Below are positions 6,722 through 15,700 of a stretch of 64,000 nucleotides of DNA, one piece after another; the first letter of the stretch is position 1; each line of letters begins with the position of its first letter. Below the pieces are notes generated by a model. That model was not told the origin of the DNA and made no database searches. It saw only the letters and a list, made by a program, of their open reading frames with translations. The position numbers were made by a program, and so were the translations under genes. Source of the DNA: Bacteroidales bacterium (lineage in GTDB: Bacteria; Bacteroidota; Bacteroidia; Bacteroidales; P3); the NCBI GenBank assembly GCA_024685285.1, contig JAIKVZ010000033.1:1-64000 (forward strand), in the 5' to 3' direction.

Positions 6722-9525
6722 GCAATATGGAGCCTTTCTTGAGTCAGGTTGCCAGACAGATTTTGTCAGAGCACCCAAACGATACCGATAAGGTAACAGT
6801 GGTCTTCAACAACCACCGTTCTGGTCTTTTTTTGCGCAAATACTTTTCGCAGCAGGGTAATGGCAGCTTCTTCATGCCGCAAATCACTGTAATAGATGAT
6901 TTTATAGAAGAGTTGAGCGGTCTGCAGATAGTTCAGCACGAGTTCTTGCTATTCGAACTATACAAGATACACTGTAAAATTGGTGGAGAAAATAGAAAGT
7001 ATGCTAATTTCCAAGATTTTATCTCTTTTGGCGACTTGATGTTGGCCGATTTCTCAGAACTGGATCTGTATATGGCAGATGCTCGCCAATTGTTTATCAA
7101 CCTACAAGGTATCAAGGCAATAGGTGAGTGGAATATTGAGGGAGACTCCCTCTCTCCGTTTCAAGAACAGTATTTAGAGTTCTATCGGTCGCTGTATCAG
7201 TATTATACTTCGTTGCGTGAAGTTTTACTGTCGCAAGGCAAAGCCTATTCGGGCATGGCATATCGGTATGTGGCAGAACACATTGATTCTATGATAGATG
7301 TCTGCGCAGGCAGGTTCTATTATTTTGTTGGTTTCAATGTCATGTCGGAGTGCGAGCTTAAAATCATAAAAACGCTCTACAAGGCGAATCTTGCCCGAAT
7401 AAAAACCGATGGTGACTCTTACTATTTTGATGACGAGATGCAAGAAGCTGGCCTTTTCTTGCGCAAACATAGTGTCGATTTTCCGTTAGATGAGGCCTTT
7501 GAGTCGCACTTTGATGTTGGTAACAAGATGGTTACGTTGGTTAAGTGTCCGGAAAATGTATTGCAGTGCAAGTATGTAGGCAATCTGCTTGACGAGCATA
7601 GGGAGTGGGTTGAAGACAGCACCCAGACTGCTGTTGTGTTGGCCGATGAGAAATTGCTTATACCAATGTTAAATTCTCTGCCAGAGAATGTTGCGACTGT
7701 CAACGTAACCATGGGCTATCCATATGCCGACAGCAATGTGCACGAAACAGTACTGAAACTTTTCTCGCTCTATCAACACGTTCGCAACTGCAAGTTTCAT
7801 CATGCCGACATAGTGGAGGTTCTTGGTGACTATAATGTAGCTAAACTCCATGGAACAAGAGATTTGCGTAGTGTCATGACGCGTCAACTGGCAGCAGGCA
7901 ACTTTGTCTACGCCTCCGCAGATGATATTGGTGAAATGCTTGGCAATGAGGGATTCGCCTCAGAAACCACTTCGTTCATCTTCAGGATAAACGGCAATGT
8001 GGTTGACGAGTTTTGGAATGTTTGTCGTGAATTAGCTGCACGTCTTGTTGGGTGTGATGCCCTTGAAAGCAACCGCAAGGAGAGCGAAGCTCTGACTTCT
8101 ATGGTTGAGATGGCTGATTACCTTTCGAGTTTACAGGTTGAAAATCACTTTATTGAGAGCCTCGAAACATTACAGAAAATCTATACCCGTCTGTCGCGCA
8201 GACATAGCATATCGTTCTTCGGTCAGCCTCTCTCTGGGTTGCAGGTTTTGGGTATGCTTGAGACGCGAAACCTCGATCTCAAACGAGTGATACTGCTCTC
8301 GGCCAACGAAGGTATATTGCCGTCAAGCAGAAGTGATAATTCGCTGATTCCATACGATTTAAGGGTCGCTTTCGGGCTGCCTACCTACCAGCAAAAAGAT
8401 GCCGTTTTTGCCTATCATTTCTATCGCTTGTTGCAGCGTGCCGAGGAAGTTTGGTTGGTGTGCAGCACTGAAACCGATGTTTCTGGCAAGGGCGAACCAA
8501 GCCGGTTTGTGCTACAGGTGGCAAAGGAGTTGGTCCAGAAATTCGCAGACCACATTACTTTGAGAGAGCAAATAGTTGAAGTAGAGAATGTTGAGCTGCC
8601 AACAGCTGGCCTCGACGAGGTCGCAAAGAGTCCCTTTGTAATGCAACGGCTTGCCGAAATCAATGAGCGCGGTTTTTCACCATCGGCACTCAATAACTAC
8701 AGGGCTTGCCCAATGAAGTTCTACTATGAGAACATATTGAAAATCAAAGAGGAGAAAGATGTGGTTGAGGACCTTGACCAGTCGGATTTGGGCACCTGCA
8801 TTCATGAAACTTTGCAGCAGTTGTTTTCGGCCGATGTCGACGGCAGGCTTCGGGCAGAGACTCTGCGCAGCGAGCTGGAGCATTTTGATGAAACTCTGCA
8901 ACAAAAGTTCGACAAACTGTTCAACTCGGGAAGAGCAATCGAGGGTCGCAACCATTTGCTGTACGCTATAGCTAAATCGCAGATAACCAACTTGTTGAAG
9001 CTCGAAATCAATGAACTTGAAAAAGGCCGTGTCATTGATGTGATTGGGTTGGAGAGTAAGCTTGAGCATAGTTTGAGCGTTAACGGCAAGTTGGTGAAAC
9101 TTAGCGGCGTGGCGGACCGCATAGACCGCCGTGGCGGCGTGTTGTGCATAGCCGATTACAAGACCGGCAAGGTCGACGAGAAGGATCTGGCCATGGATGA
9201 GGCAAAGTTCGACTCTGGCAAGGTACCGGACAAGTGGTTCCAGGTGATGTTCTACGCATTGCTGTACAACCGCTCGGTGTCAAGCACAGAACCCATGCTA
9301 TCAGGCGTTTACCCTCTTCGTCATATAGGCCACAATATGGTGCCGGCCACATGGGAAGGCGAGGCTGTGATTGAGGCTGAACTGCTCGACAGGTTCGAGG
9401 CAATGGTGAAAAAGATTGTGAGCGAGCTCTTTGACGTGTCGACACCCTTTGCGGCGAGCGATGACAGCACGGTCTGTCCGTTCTGCCCTGCTAAAAATGT
9501 GTGCAAAAAATCCAAGTGTTTCTGA
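6718..9525 (+). CDS. PD-(D/E)XK nuclease family protein (AddB/RexB-like)
   Basis: The 935-residue protein has a divergent helicase-like middle (TRNLDLKRVILLSANEGILP near residue 520, with the EG.LP pattern of inactive UvrD-type lids). Its C-terminal nuclease domain contains FSPSALNNYRACPMKFYYEN, then GTCIHETLQQLF and VLCIADYKTGKVDEKDL, the PD-(D/E)XK active-site series. It ends in CPFCPAKNVCKKSKC, a cysteine cluster like the iron-sulfur staple of AddB. No Walker A was seen. It probably acts in double-strand break processing with a separate UvrD-like helicase. The base composition is visibly more AT-rich than the downstream genes. It is coupled to the upstream nucleotidyltransferase, a pairing also known in other Bacteroidetes. 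Confidence 0.8.
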   Translation: MSNMEPFLSQVARQILSEHPNDTDKVTVVFNNHRSGLFLRKYFSQQGNGSFFMPQITVIDDFIEELSGLQIVQHEFLLFELYKIHCKIGGENRKYANFQDFISFGDLMLADFSELDLYMADARQLFINLQGIKAIGEWNIEGDSLSPFQEQYLEFYRSLYQYYTSLREVLLSQGKAYSGMAYRYVAEHIDSMIDVCAGRFYYFVGFNVMSECELKIIKTLYKANLARIKTDGDSYYFDDEMQEAGLFLRKHSVDFPLDEAFESHFDVGNKMVTLVKCPENVLQCKYVGNLLDEHREWVEDSTQTAVVLADEKLLIPMLNSLPENVATVNVTMGYPYADSNVHETVLKLFSLYQHVRNCKFHHADIVEVLGDYNVAKLHGTRDLRSVMTRQLAAGNFVYASADDIGEMLGNEGFASETTSFIFRINGNVVDEFWNVCRELAARLVGCDALESNRKESEALTSMVEMADYLSSLQVENHFIESLETLQKIYTRLSRRHSISFFGQPLSGLQVLGMLETRNLDLKRVILLSANEGILPSSRSDNSLIPYDLRVAFGLPTYQQKDAVFAYHFYRLLQRAEEVWLVCSTETDVSGKGEPSRFVLQVAKELVQKFADHITLREQIVEVENVELPTAGLDEVAKSPFVMQRLAEINERGFSPSALNNYRACPMKFYYENILKIKEEKDVVEDLDQSDLGTCIHETLQQLFSADVDGRLRAETLRSELEHFDETLQQKFDKLFNSGRAIEGRNHLLYAIAKSQITNLLKLEINELEKGRVIDVIGLESKLEHSLSVNGKLVKLSGVADRIDRRGGVLCIADYKTGKVDEKDLAMDEAKFDSGKVPDKWFQVMFYALLYNRSVSSTEPMLSGVYPLRHIGHNMVPATWEGEAVIEAELLDRFEAMVKKIVSELFDVSTPFAASDDSTVCPFCPAKNVCKKSKCF

Positions 9526-9534
9526 TTTTTTTTG

Positions 9535-9542
9535 TACCTTTG
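9535..9542 (+). promoter_or_regulatory. -7 element of the protease pair
   Basis: TACCTTTG lies 42 bases before the ATG at 9585, overlapping the region just after the stop of the AddB-like gene. No clear -33 TTTG is present at 19 bases (a TTTC is there), so the promoter is moderate. Confidence 0.5.
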
Positions 9543-9584
9543 CAAAAAGTGCAACGGAGTAAACGCTGTGTTAAATATCATGGT

Positions 9585-10037
9585 ATGAAGAATTTATTGA
9601 TTGTAGCGATGGTGCTGTTTGTGGTTTGTAGTGTGCGTGCGCAGGATGACAGGCGCGTGCAGTCGCCCAATTTTGGCCATGCCGACAGTCATGCGGCAGA
9701 AGTCGACGAGCAGGGAACTAGGCTCTCTCCAATGGCCGCATTGTTGCGCAGCGACCTTGAGAGGCTCGGCCGTCAGGTACGCCGCAAAGATACTGCTCTC
9801 ATTGAACGCTACAACCTTGTCCGCCAGTGCAATAGATACTATGTGCAGGCCTTCGTGTTTCCAGCCGACAATGTTAGCGAGCGCGACCTGAAACGATATG
9901 GAGTGCTGTGCAACGGATTTGCCCCACAGGGCTGCACGGCTCTGATTCCCACGCGCCGTTTTGTTAAACTTGTCAAATCGGGTCGCTTGGTGCGCATCGA
10001 TGTGTCGGCTCCATTACAGAAAAGAATTATAAGATGA
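9585..10037 (+). CDS. Secreted small protein resembling the S8 protease N-terminal region
   Basis: The 150-residue product starts at the internal ATG that gives a clean signal peptide (MKNLLIVAMVLFVVCSVRAQ), after the TACCTTTG promoter. The mature part aligns by eye with residues 45-150 of the adjacent S8 protease: LSPMAALLRSDLERL against LSSITALLVADMLTG, YVQAFVFPAD against VALFAVLADD, and TRRFVKLVKSGRLVRIDVSA against LSRLVELSASGLCKLLDVGV. It has no catalytic domain. The stop overlaps the protease start (ATGA), so translation is coupled. Inference: a stand-alone propeptide-type chaperone or inhibitor for the downstream subtilase. No known family could be named. Confidence 0.7.
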   Translation: MKNLLIVAMVLFVVCSVRAQDDRRVQSPNFGHADSHAAEVDEQGTRLSPMAALLRSDLERLGRQVRRKDTALIERYNLVRQCNRYYVQAFVFPADNVSERDLKRYGVLCNGFAPQGCTALIPTRRFVKLVKSGRLVRIDVSAPLQKRIIR

Positions 10038-12265
10038 AGAATATGAAAAAGATAGTTGCCATGGCATTAGCCGCGGCTTTTGTGATTTGCGCTTCGGCAC
10101 AGGAGCGTCGTGTTTCGGCCTCGGCTTTCGGACCTGTCAGCAACGAGGGCATGGTAGTCTCCACTGCCGGCCTCTCGTCAATCACCGCATTGCTCGTTGC
10201 CGACATGCTTACAGGCGTGGCCGACGATGTTTTGCAGGCATCCTACGGCCTCACCTACGTCGATGGAGAACTCAGCGTAGCTCTTTTTGCTGTGCTTGCC
10301 GACGATGTAAAGATTTCGGAGTTTGAGCATTACAATGTTGTCGTCAAGTCGGTTATGGGCAACCGTGCAACCTTGCAGGTGCCGCTGAGTCGTCTGGTCG
10401 AGTTGAGCGCCTCTGGTCTATGCAAGCTCTTGGACGTGGGCGTGAAGGCTTATCCTCGCCTTGATGTAGCTCGCGTGGCCATGGGTGTAGAGGACGCCTA
10501 CAACGGTGTCGGTCTGCCTCACCCCTACGACGGCTCAGGCGTGGTGGTAGGCATAATCGATGTGGGATTTCAATACGACCATCCGGCGTTCATGGCAGCC
10601 GATGGCAGTGGCTTAAGAGTCAAACGTGTATGGAACCAGACCGCCCGCACCGGAACCCGTCCGTCCGGCTATAACTATGGCGCCGAGTATACCACTGAGG
10701 ATGCGATTCTCGCGGCAAAATACAGCAGCAAAGACGAAGTCCACGGTACACATGTTGCCGGTATAGCCGCCGGCATTGGCGGTTTGACCCCCGAAGGTGC
10801 CGTCTATCGCGGCATGGCACCGGCCTCAGAGATAGTGTTGGTGGCCACCACTATGACCGACGCAGGCCTTTACGACGGAATACAGTACATATACAATTAT
10901 GCCCAGTCGCAGGGCAAGCCGTGTGTAATCAATATGAGCATCGGCAGTCATGTGGGACCCCACGACGGCACGTCGAGTTTCGACAGGCAGTGCGATGCTT
11001 TTATTGACAACCACCCAACCGGATTGCTTTTGGTGGGTGCTGCCGGCAACGAGGGTGCCGACCGTCTGCACCTCTCGCACACCTTTGCCGGCGGCGACAC
11101 ACTGCTCACCACTCTGCGCTTTACCAGTGGTTGGTTTGGTGGCGGCTCTGGCTATGTCGATATCTGGGGTTCGGCAGGCTCCAATATCGAGGTGGCTTGC
11201 GGCATAATTGACAGTATTACAGGCGACTTCGACGCTGCCGGTGACTACCGCTCGGCGTCCAGTGCCGGCACATTCTACGACCGCCTCACCGACTCTGACG
11301 GCGAGGTTACCTCGGTACAGTTCAGCTGCACGCCCAACACGCAAAACAGCAACAACTGCCCCAACATCACTTTGGCTGTCGATGCCTCCAGGCAGAGCTC
11401 GCGCAATCAGAAAGTGTTGGTGGCTGTGGTGGCACCCGAGGGCACCACGGTGCACCTCTGGGGCACGCAGTGCGGTTTCAGCGACTGCAACTTCCCTATG
11501 CTCAGCGCCGGCAACAACGACTGTTCTGTGGGCGAAGTGGGTGGCGTGGGCAACAGCATAATCAGCGTGGGGGCTTACACCACCAAGAACGAATGGATTA
11601 CGGCATCGGCTCGATACATCTCGATGGCCAGCAAGTATCCGCTGAACGAACTTGCCTCGTTCTCGTCGCACGGCCCCACGGCCGACGGCCGTGTCAAACC
11701 CGATGTCACCGCCCCAGGGTGGGTGGTGGCCCCTATCAACCGCTACTGCCGCAGCGAAGCCACCACCAATAACAGTTATGTGGTTACAACCGTTGATGAC
11801 GGCTCCAACACCGAGTACTACGCCATCGAGGCAGGCACTTCTATGGCCACGCCCTGCGTCACAGGCATGTTGGCCCTCTGGCTGCAACGCAAGCCAGACA
11901 TGAGCACCGCCGACGCACTCTCGCTCATACAGCAGACTTCGACCGCCGACTCCTACACCGGCACCATCCCCTCCAACAGCAGCAACCTCTGGGGCTGGGG
12001 CAAGGCCAATGCTTGGGCTGGTTTGCGGGCCTGGCCCAGCAAGGTGACCGACCTTGCGGCTGCCGGAGTGGCAGTGGGCTGCCAGGGCTTGACCCTCAAT
12101 GTGGCAGGATGCGACGGCCGCCAACTGACAGTGGTCGATATGTCGGGTCGTGTCGTGGTGACCGCCCGCCCCACCGGCCACGCCCTCTACAACCTGCCGA
12201 CGGCAGGCATATACATCGTAATGGTCGACGGCAAGCCCGCCGCCAAGGTGGCAGCCATAAGATAA
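10034..12265 (+). CDS. Secreted S8 family subtilisin-like protease with T9SS-type C-terminal domain
   Basis: This is a 743-residue serine protease. After a signal peptide (ending ICASAQ) comes a prodomain to about residue 160, then the catalytic triad: Asp176 in GIIDVGFQYDHP, His237 in EVHGTHVAGIAAG and Ser603 in AGTSMATPCVTGML. A large insertion of about 200 residues sits between His and Ser, as in many Bacteroidetes S8 enzymes. The last 70 residues (LTVVDMSGRVVVTARP, then LPTAGIYIVMVDGKPA, ending AAIR) match Por-type T9SS sorting domains. It should be exported by Sec, carried across the outer membrane and anchored or released. It follows a small prodomain-like gene and is followed by a terminator. 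Confidence 0.9.
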   Translation: MKNMKKIVAMALAAAFVICASAQERRVSASAFGPVSNEGMVVSTAGLSSITALLVADMLTGVADDVLQASYGLTYVDGELSVALFAVLADDVKISEFEHYNVVVKSVMGNRATLQVPLSRLVELSASGLCKLLDVGVKAYPRLDVARVAMGVEDAYNGVGLPHPYDGSGVVVGIIDVGFQYDHPAFMAADGSGLRVKRVWNQTARTGTRPSGYNYGAEYTTEDAILAAKYSSKDEVHGTHVAGIAAGIGGLTPEGAVYRGMAPASEIVLVATTMTDAGLYDGIQYIYNYAQSQGKPCVINMSIGSHVGPHDGTSSFDRQCDAFIDNHPTGLLLVGAAGNEGADRLHLSHTFAGGDTLLTTLRFTSGWFGGGSGYVDIWGSAGSNIEVACGIIDSITGDFDAAGDYRSASSAGTFYDRLTDSDGEVTSVQFSCTPNTQNSNNCPNITLAVDASRQSSRNQKVLVAVVAPEGTTVHLWGTQCGFSDCNFPMLSAGNNDCSVGEVGGVGNSIISVGAYTTKNEWITASARYISMASKYPLNELASFSSHGPTADGRVKPDVTAPGWVVAPINRYCRSEATTNNSYVVTTVDDGSNTEYYAIEAGTSMATPCVTGMLALWLQRKPDMSTADALSLIQQTSTADSYTGTIPSNSSNLWGWGKANAWAGLRAWPSKVTDLAAAGVAVGCQGLTLNVAGCDGRQLTVVDMSGRVVVTARPTGHALYNLPTAGIYIVMVDGKPAAKVAAIR

Positions 12266-12293
12266 CCCGACCGTTTTTTGGTCAAGATAGAAA

Positions 12294-12334
12294 ACCGTAG
12301 CCCATGCCTTAGGTATGGGCTACGGTATGTTTTT
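12294..12334 (+). terminator. Terminator of the S8 protease operon
   Basis: ACCGTAGCCCAT (12294-12305) and ATGGGCTACGGT (12315-12326) form a perfect 12-bp stem with a short loop, followed by ATG and a T run. Confidence 0.85.
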
Positions 12335-12390
12335 GATTTTCAACGAATTAAATACTGTAGAATAACTTGCTGTAAATCAGTGCAATAAAT

Positions 12391-12436
12391 GGGTTAGGTT
12401 CGGGTTAAGGTCGGGTTGGGGTCGGGTAGCCTTCGG
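12391..12436 (+). repeat. G-rich convergent-junction repeat, copy 2
   Basis: The copy reads GGGTTAGGTTCGGGTTAAGG then TCGGGTTGGGGTCGGGTAG and a CCTTCGG tail. It lies between the 3' ends of the S8 protease (plus) and the aroG-aroQ fusion (minus). It is nearly identical to copy 5 at 50684. The rest of the 12266-12514 gap holds only the terminator. Confidence 0.85.
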
Positions 12437-12514
12437 AGACCGCAGCGCTGGCTCCGATGATTTCACGTCCAGACCCCGATGTTTATACGTTAGTTGGCTG
12501 ATTTACAGGCCTTG

Positions 12515-13531
12515 TTAGCCCTCTTGCTGCACCCTCACACTCTCGGCGTGGATGGTCTCGAGCAGGCGGCTCACAAAGTCCTGCTCCAGCCCCAGCTCGG
12601 CAGCCAGTGCTTTGCGGTCGGCCATCAGGGCCTGCCAGCGCTCGGGCTGGTATAGAGCCATGCCGAGCGGCCGCTTGATGGCGGCAATGCGGCGCGAGGT
12701 GTCCATACGACGGGCCAGCAGTTGCAGCAGCTGGTGGTCTATATCGTCAATCTGCGAGCGGCAGTCGGCAAGCGCCGCGTTGGCTCGCTGGCTTCCGGTG
12801 CGGCGCGGCACCAACGAGGCCGTCATGGCCGCAAAACCGTCGGGGGTGAGTTGCTGGGCGGCGTCGGTGAGGGCGGCGTCGGGGTTGGGGTGAGTCTCGA
12901 CCATTAAGCCGTCGAAACCCAGGTCGAGAGCCATCTGTGCCGTCTGCGCCACGATGTCGCGCCGTCCGGCTATGTGCGAAGGGTCGCAGATCAACTCGGT
13001 TTGAGGCATATAGCGGCGCAACTCGAGTGGTACCTCCCAGAGGGGGTGGTTGCGGTAACCGAGGTTGTTGTAGAGGTTGAATCCGCGGTGCACGGCGCTC
13101 ACGTCGCCGGTGGTGGCTTGGCTGCAGCGCTCTATGGCACCGAGCCACAGCCCGAGGTCGGGCACAGGTGCGTTCTTAACCATCACCGGCATGGCGGTGC
13201 CTTGCAGGGCTGCGCAGAGTTCCTGCACCTGGAAGGGGTTGGCGGTGGTGCGGGCTCCGAGCCACACCGCGTCGACACCGTATTGCAGGCACAGCTCGAC
13301 GTGCTCGGGCAGGGCCACCTCGCAACAGAACTTGAATGTGTGCTTGCTTTTCAGTTCGGCCATCCATCGCAGGGCTGGTTCGCCCAATCCCTCGAAACCG
13401 CCTGGACGGGTGCGTGGTTTCCACACCCCTCCGCGTATCATCTGCACGCGTGGGTCGGCGGCCAGCGCCTCGACGACGGCGGCCAGTTGCTGGCGGCTTT
13501 CAATGCTGCAGGGTCCGGCAATGATTTTCAT
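12515..13531 (-). CDS. Bifunctional DAHP synthase / chorismate mutase
   Basis: The start was set at the internal ATG giving MKIIAGPCSIESRQQL, the conserved opening of the KDO8P/DAHP synthase family, which gives 338 residues. The synthase half (about 1-250) shows WKPRTRPGGFEGLGEPAL, MVKNAPVPDL and CDPSHIAGRRD. The C-terminal 90 residues are a type II (AroQ) chorismate mutase helix bundle: CRSQIDDIDHQLLQLLARRM, then IAAIKRPLG. The enzyme condenses PEP and erythrose-4-phosphate and also converts chorismate to prephenate, so it links the first and a late step of phenylalanine/tyrosine synthesis. This fusion is common in Bacteroidetes; the mutase half often confers feedback control. It converges with the S8 gene. 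Confidence 0.92.
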   Translation of the reverse strand: MKIIAGPCSIESRQQLAAVVEALAADPRVQMIRGGVWKPRTRPGGFEGLGEPALRWMAELKSKHTFKFCCEVALPEHVELCLQYGVDAVWLGARTTANPFQVQELCAALQGTAMPVMVKNAPVPDLGLWLGAIERCSQATTGDVSAVHRGFNLYNNLGYRNHPLWEVPLELRRYMPQTELICDPSHIAGRRDIVAQTAQMALDLGFDGLMVETHPNPDAALTDAAQQLTPDGFAAMTASLVPRRTGSQRANAALADCRSQIDDIDHQLLQLLARRMDTSRRIAAIKRPLGMALYQPERWQALMADRKALAAELGLEQDFVSRLLETIHAESVRVQQEG

Positions 13532-13649
13532 GATGGCCTGTAATTTTTTTGCAAAAGTACACAAAAAAGCCGACATATGGGCCGCAAAATGCAATTTGGT
13601 TTTGTTTTTTACGACTCTTGTCTGGCTGTCAATGGTTTGCGATTCGGAA

Positions 13650-14165
13650 CTACGGGTTGCTGCGGTTCAGCATTTTGAGCACAAGGCGCGACACTATGGC
13701 CTCGGCCTGGCCCGCTGTCTTTGGGGCGAAGATGTAGACGGTGCGGCTCAGATAGGATATGCCGAGGTAGCAGCTGGCCGAGGCGTCGACCTGCTCGCCG
13801 TTCATGGGGGCGGGTTTGCCCGGCCACTGGCTGTCGCGTTGGGCAAAGAGCACCACGTCGTTGCCTGTCAGCAGATCGCGTTGCTGCTCGGGGGCGGGGT
13901 CGCCAATGGCAAACTCGCCCTTCATCCACTGCCAGCCTGCATCGCTCACGGCCTCGACCACCAGCACATCGATGGCGGTGGCACTGTCTATGCGGAAGCC
14001 CTCGACTTCGGCCACCCTCACACCGGCGCGGTTTGCGTAGCGGTTGTATAGCTCGCTCTGGGCTGCCGCCATGGGACTCAACCACAACCATAGCGACCCC
14101 ACTGCGATTGCGGCGAGCATAGGCAGCAGGGCTGTCCGGGTTCTTTTGCGTGATGTATTGTTCAT
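13650..14165 (-). CDS. Small secreted or membrane-anchored protein of unknown function
   Basis: The start was chosen at 14165 because that ATG overlaps the stop of the upstream gene (ATGA); this gives 171 residues. One hydrophobic segment (LLPMLAAIAVGSLWLWL) near the N-terminus is a signal peptide or anchor. The rest is a compact domain (LYNRYANRAGVRVAEVEGFR, CYLGISYLSRTVYIFAPKTA) that loosely recalls DUF4252-type proteins. It is the last gene of a sigma factor / regulator set, so it may be an output or accessory of that signalling unit. No firm family match. Confidence 0.7.
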   Translation of the reverse strand: MNNTSRKRTRTALLPMLAAIAVGSLWLWLSPMAAAQSELYNRYANRAGVRVAEVEGFRIDSATAIDVLVVEAVSDAGWQWMKGEFAIGDPAPEQQRDLLTGNDVVLFAQRDSQWPGKPAPMNGEQVDASASCYLGISYLSRTVYIFAPKTAGQAEAIVSRLVLKMLNRSNP

Positions 14166-14716
14166 GCTTTCAAGAATTTCCATATTTCGTTAATCACCGA
14201 GTCGGCGTTGCACTGGGTGTTGCACACCACGATAGGTTCGGCAGCAGGGTGCTCTATATAAGCCTGTTCCGGCTCTGCCTGCGGTTGGTTCCCGGCCTCT
14301 TGAGGCGTTGGTTGCGGTGCGGGCTGCTGCGGTTTTGCGTTGCGGGGAGCCATGACCGGCTTTGGCTGAACGGCTGCGGGGGTTGCTGCGGGGGTGGGTT
14401 CGGCGGTCTGGTGCGATGGACCTGCGGCTATCTGCGTGGTTCCAGGCATGGGAGGTTGTGTGGCGGTCGGGTCGCTGCCTGCCATACGTACCCCAAAGGT
14501 AACCACGGCTCCGATTGCCAATGCAGCCGCCACGGCAGCTGCACGGCGCCGCACCCGTATGCGGTGGGCGCGTTTCACGGCTTGTTGCAGCACTGTCTGA
14601 CGGCCGCTCAGTTTCTCAAGCTCGGCGGCCTCGGCAGGGGTTATGTCTCCTGTGCGGTAGCGCTCGAGCAAGGTGTCGAGTCCGCTGTCGGGGTTGGGTT
14701 TTGCTTGCTGTTCCAT
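14162..14716 (-). CDS. Putative membrane-anchored anti-sigma-like regulator
   Basis: The 184-residue protein begins with a charged cytoplasmic segment (GLDTLLERYRTGDITPAEAA, then ELEKLSG). One membrane helix around residues 60-78 (AAAVAAALAIGAVVTFGVR) follows, and then a long Pro/Gln/Ala-rich periplasmic linker with a small C-terminal end. It starts 10 bases after the stop of an ECF sigma gene. Size, topology and position fit an anti-sigma factor or a sigma-linked regulator. No zinc-binding HxxxCxxC motif is visible, so this is positional inference. Confidence 0.65.
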   Translation of the reverse strand: MEQQAKPNPDSGLDTLLERYRTGDITPAEAAELEKLSGRQTVLQQAVKRAHRIRVRRRAAAVAAALAIGAVVTFGVRMAGSDPTATQPPMPGTTQIAAGPSHQTAEPTPAATPAAVQPKPVMAPRNAKPQQPAPQPTPQEAGNQPQAEPEQAYIEHPAAEPIVVCNTQCNADSVINEIWKFLKA

Positions 14717-14726
14717 ATCATTGATG

Positions 14727-15194
14727 TTATTTTTCGTTCTTGTTATTGATCATTCTGCGCATCTTATCGTGAGCGTAGGCTATGTCGCGTTTTATAGAGG
14801 ATATGCTTCTGCCGGTCAAAGCCGCTAAGTCGGAGTAGGTGTAGCCCTCCACGTCGTGCAGCTCCATCATGACACGCAACTGTTCGGGCAGTTCGTCTTT
14901 GAGTTGCCATGCCTCTTTGGCCGCTTCGTCGGGGTAGGTTTCGCTGGTTAGTTTCATGATGTCCCTAATTGGTGCCAAGCGTCTGCGATGGCGAAGTATG
15001 TCGACGCAGTTGTTGCGCAGGGCGTGCCGGCAGAAGGCGTAGGGGTCTCGCGTAAAAGGTCGCGCCAATGTCGTGGCGATGGCCTCTTGCAGAGCGTCTC
15101 TGGCGTCATCGCTGTTTTGCACGATGGACATGGCTAAACTGAATAGGTCCAGATAGCGTTCCGAGAGTTTCTGTAGGCGGTCCTGCTGGCTCAT
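14727..15194 (-). CDS. ECF-type RNA polymerase sigma factor
   Basis: The start was placed at 15194 (MSQQDRLQKLSERYLDLFSL), giving 155 residues, because an earlier ATG adds a non-conserved tail. Region 2 spans DLFSLAMSIVQNSDDARDAL and RDPYAFCRHALRNNCVDILR. Region 4 near the C-terminus contains VMMELHDVEGYTYSDLAALT followed by GRSISSIKRDIAYAHDKM, the helix-turn-helix that contacts the -35 element. It should direct transcription of a small regulon, probably held in check by the adjacent membrane protein. It sits 47 bases after the HsdR-N-like gene. Confidence 0.88.
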   Translation of the reverse strand: MSQQDRLQKLSERYLDLFSLAMSIVQNSDDARDALQEAIATTLARPFTRDPYAFCRHALRNNCVDILRHRRRLAPIRDIMKLTSETYPDEAAKEAWQLKDELPEQLRVMMELHDVEGYTYSDLAALTGRSISSIKRDIAYAHDKMRRMINNKNEK

Positions 15195-15241
15195 AATTTG
15201 CCCGTTGTATATATAATAGACGACGAGAAGGCCAAAATGGC

Positions 15242-15691
15242 TCAAATTTTAACATTTTTTTTTTCGTCAAGCTCTTCCCACGAGGGTATCGACGGCATGG
15301 GACTGAGCGTTTTCGAGGCCGCTTCAACCCTCAGACACAGGCACTTGCGTCCGTTAGTGAGCATCAGATAGGGCACGCCGAGGGTTATATTGTACCGGCA
15401 GGCCTGGTCGGCCACGCGCTGGGTAATTTTAACATCGGGTCGTTTGCACTCCACAATCATGACCGGACGCAGTTGCCGGTTGTAGACTACAATGTCGCAA
15501 CGCCGTGTGAGTCCGTTCACGCTTATTGCCCCCTCGACTTGCATAAGCTCCAGTGGGTAGCCGTAGTGTTCATGCAGTACGCCAATCACAGCCTGCCGTA
15601 CCCCCTCCTCGGGTGTCAGCGCCACACGGCGTCGGCGCACTGGGTCAATAACCTGCGCACGTTTAGGACTGTCTGGGCTGCTGTTGCTCAT
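15242..15691 (-). CDS. HsdR N-terminal (HSDR_N_2) nuclease-fold protein
   Basis: The 149-residue protein matches the PD-(D/E)XK-like N-terminal domain of type I restriction R subunits: EEGVRQAVIGVLHEHYGYPL, then RRCDIVVYNRQLRPVMIVEC with KRPDVKI. The D...ECK triad is visible. No helicase, methylase or specificity gene is nearby, so it is not a working restriction system; such lone domains are widespread in Bacteroidetes, and their role is unknown. It lies 9 bases after the stop of a large outer-membrane protein gene and upstream of the sigma factor, so it is probably co-transcribed. Confidence 0.85.
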   Translation of the reverse strand: MSNSSPDSPKRAQVIDPVRRRRVALTPEEGVRQAVIGVLHEHYGYPLELMQVEGAISVNGLTRRCDIVVYNRQLRPVMIVECKRPDVKITQRVADQACRYNITLGVPYLMLTNGRKCLCLRVEAASKTLSPMPSIPSWEELDEKKNVKI

Positions 15692-15700
15692 ATAGGTGAT

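Noticed and set aside
10826-12181. 451-codon open frame on the minus strand
   Set aside because: Antisense to the S8 protease whose catalytic motifs are all present.
15242-15691. Type I restriction-modification system
   Set aside because: Only an HsdR N-terminal-like domain is present; helicase, methylase and specificity genes are absent.
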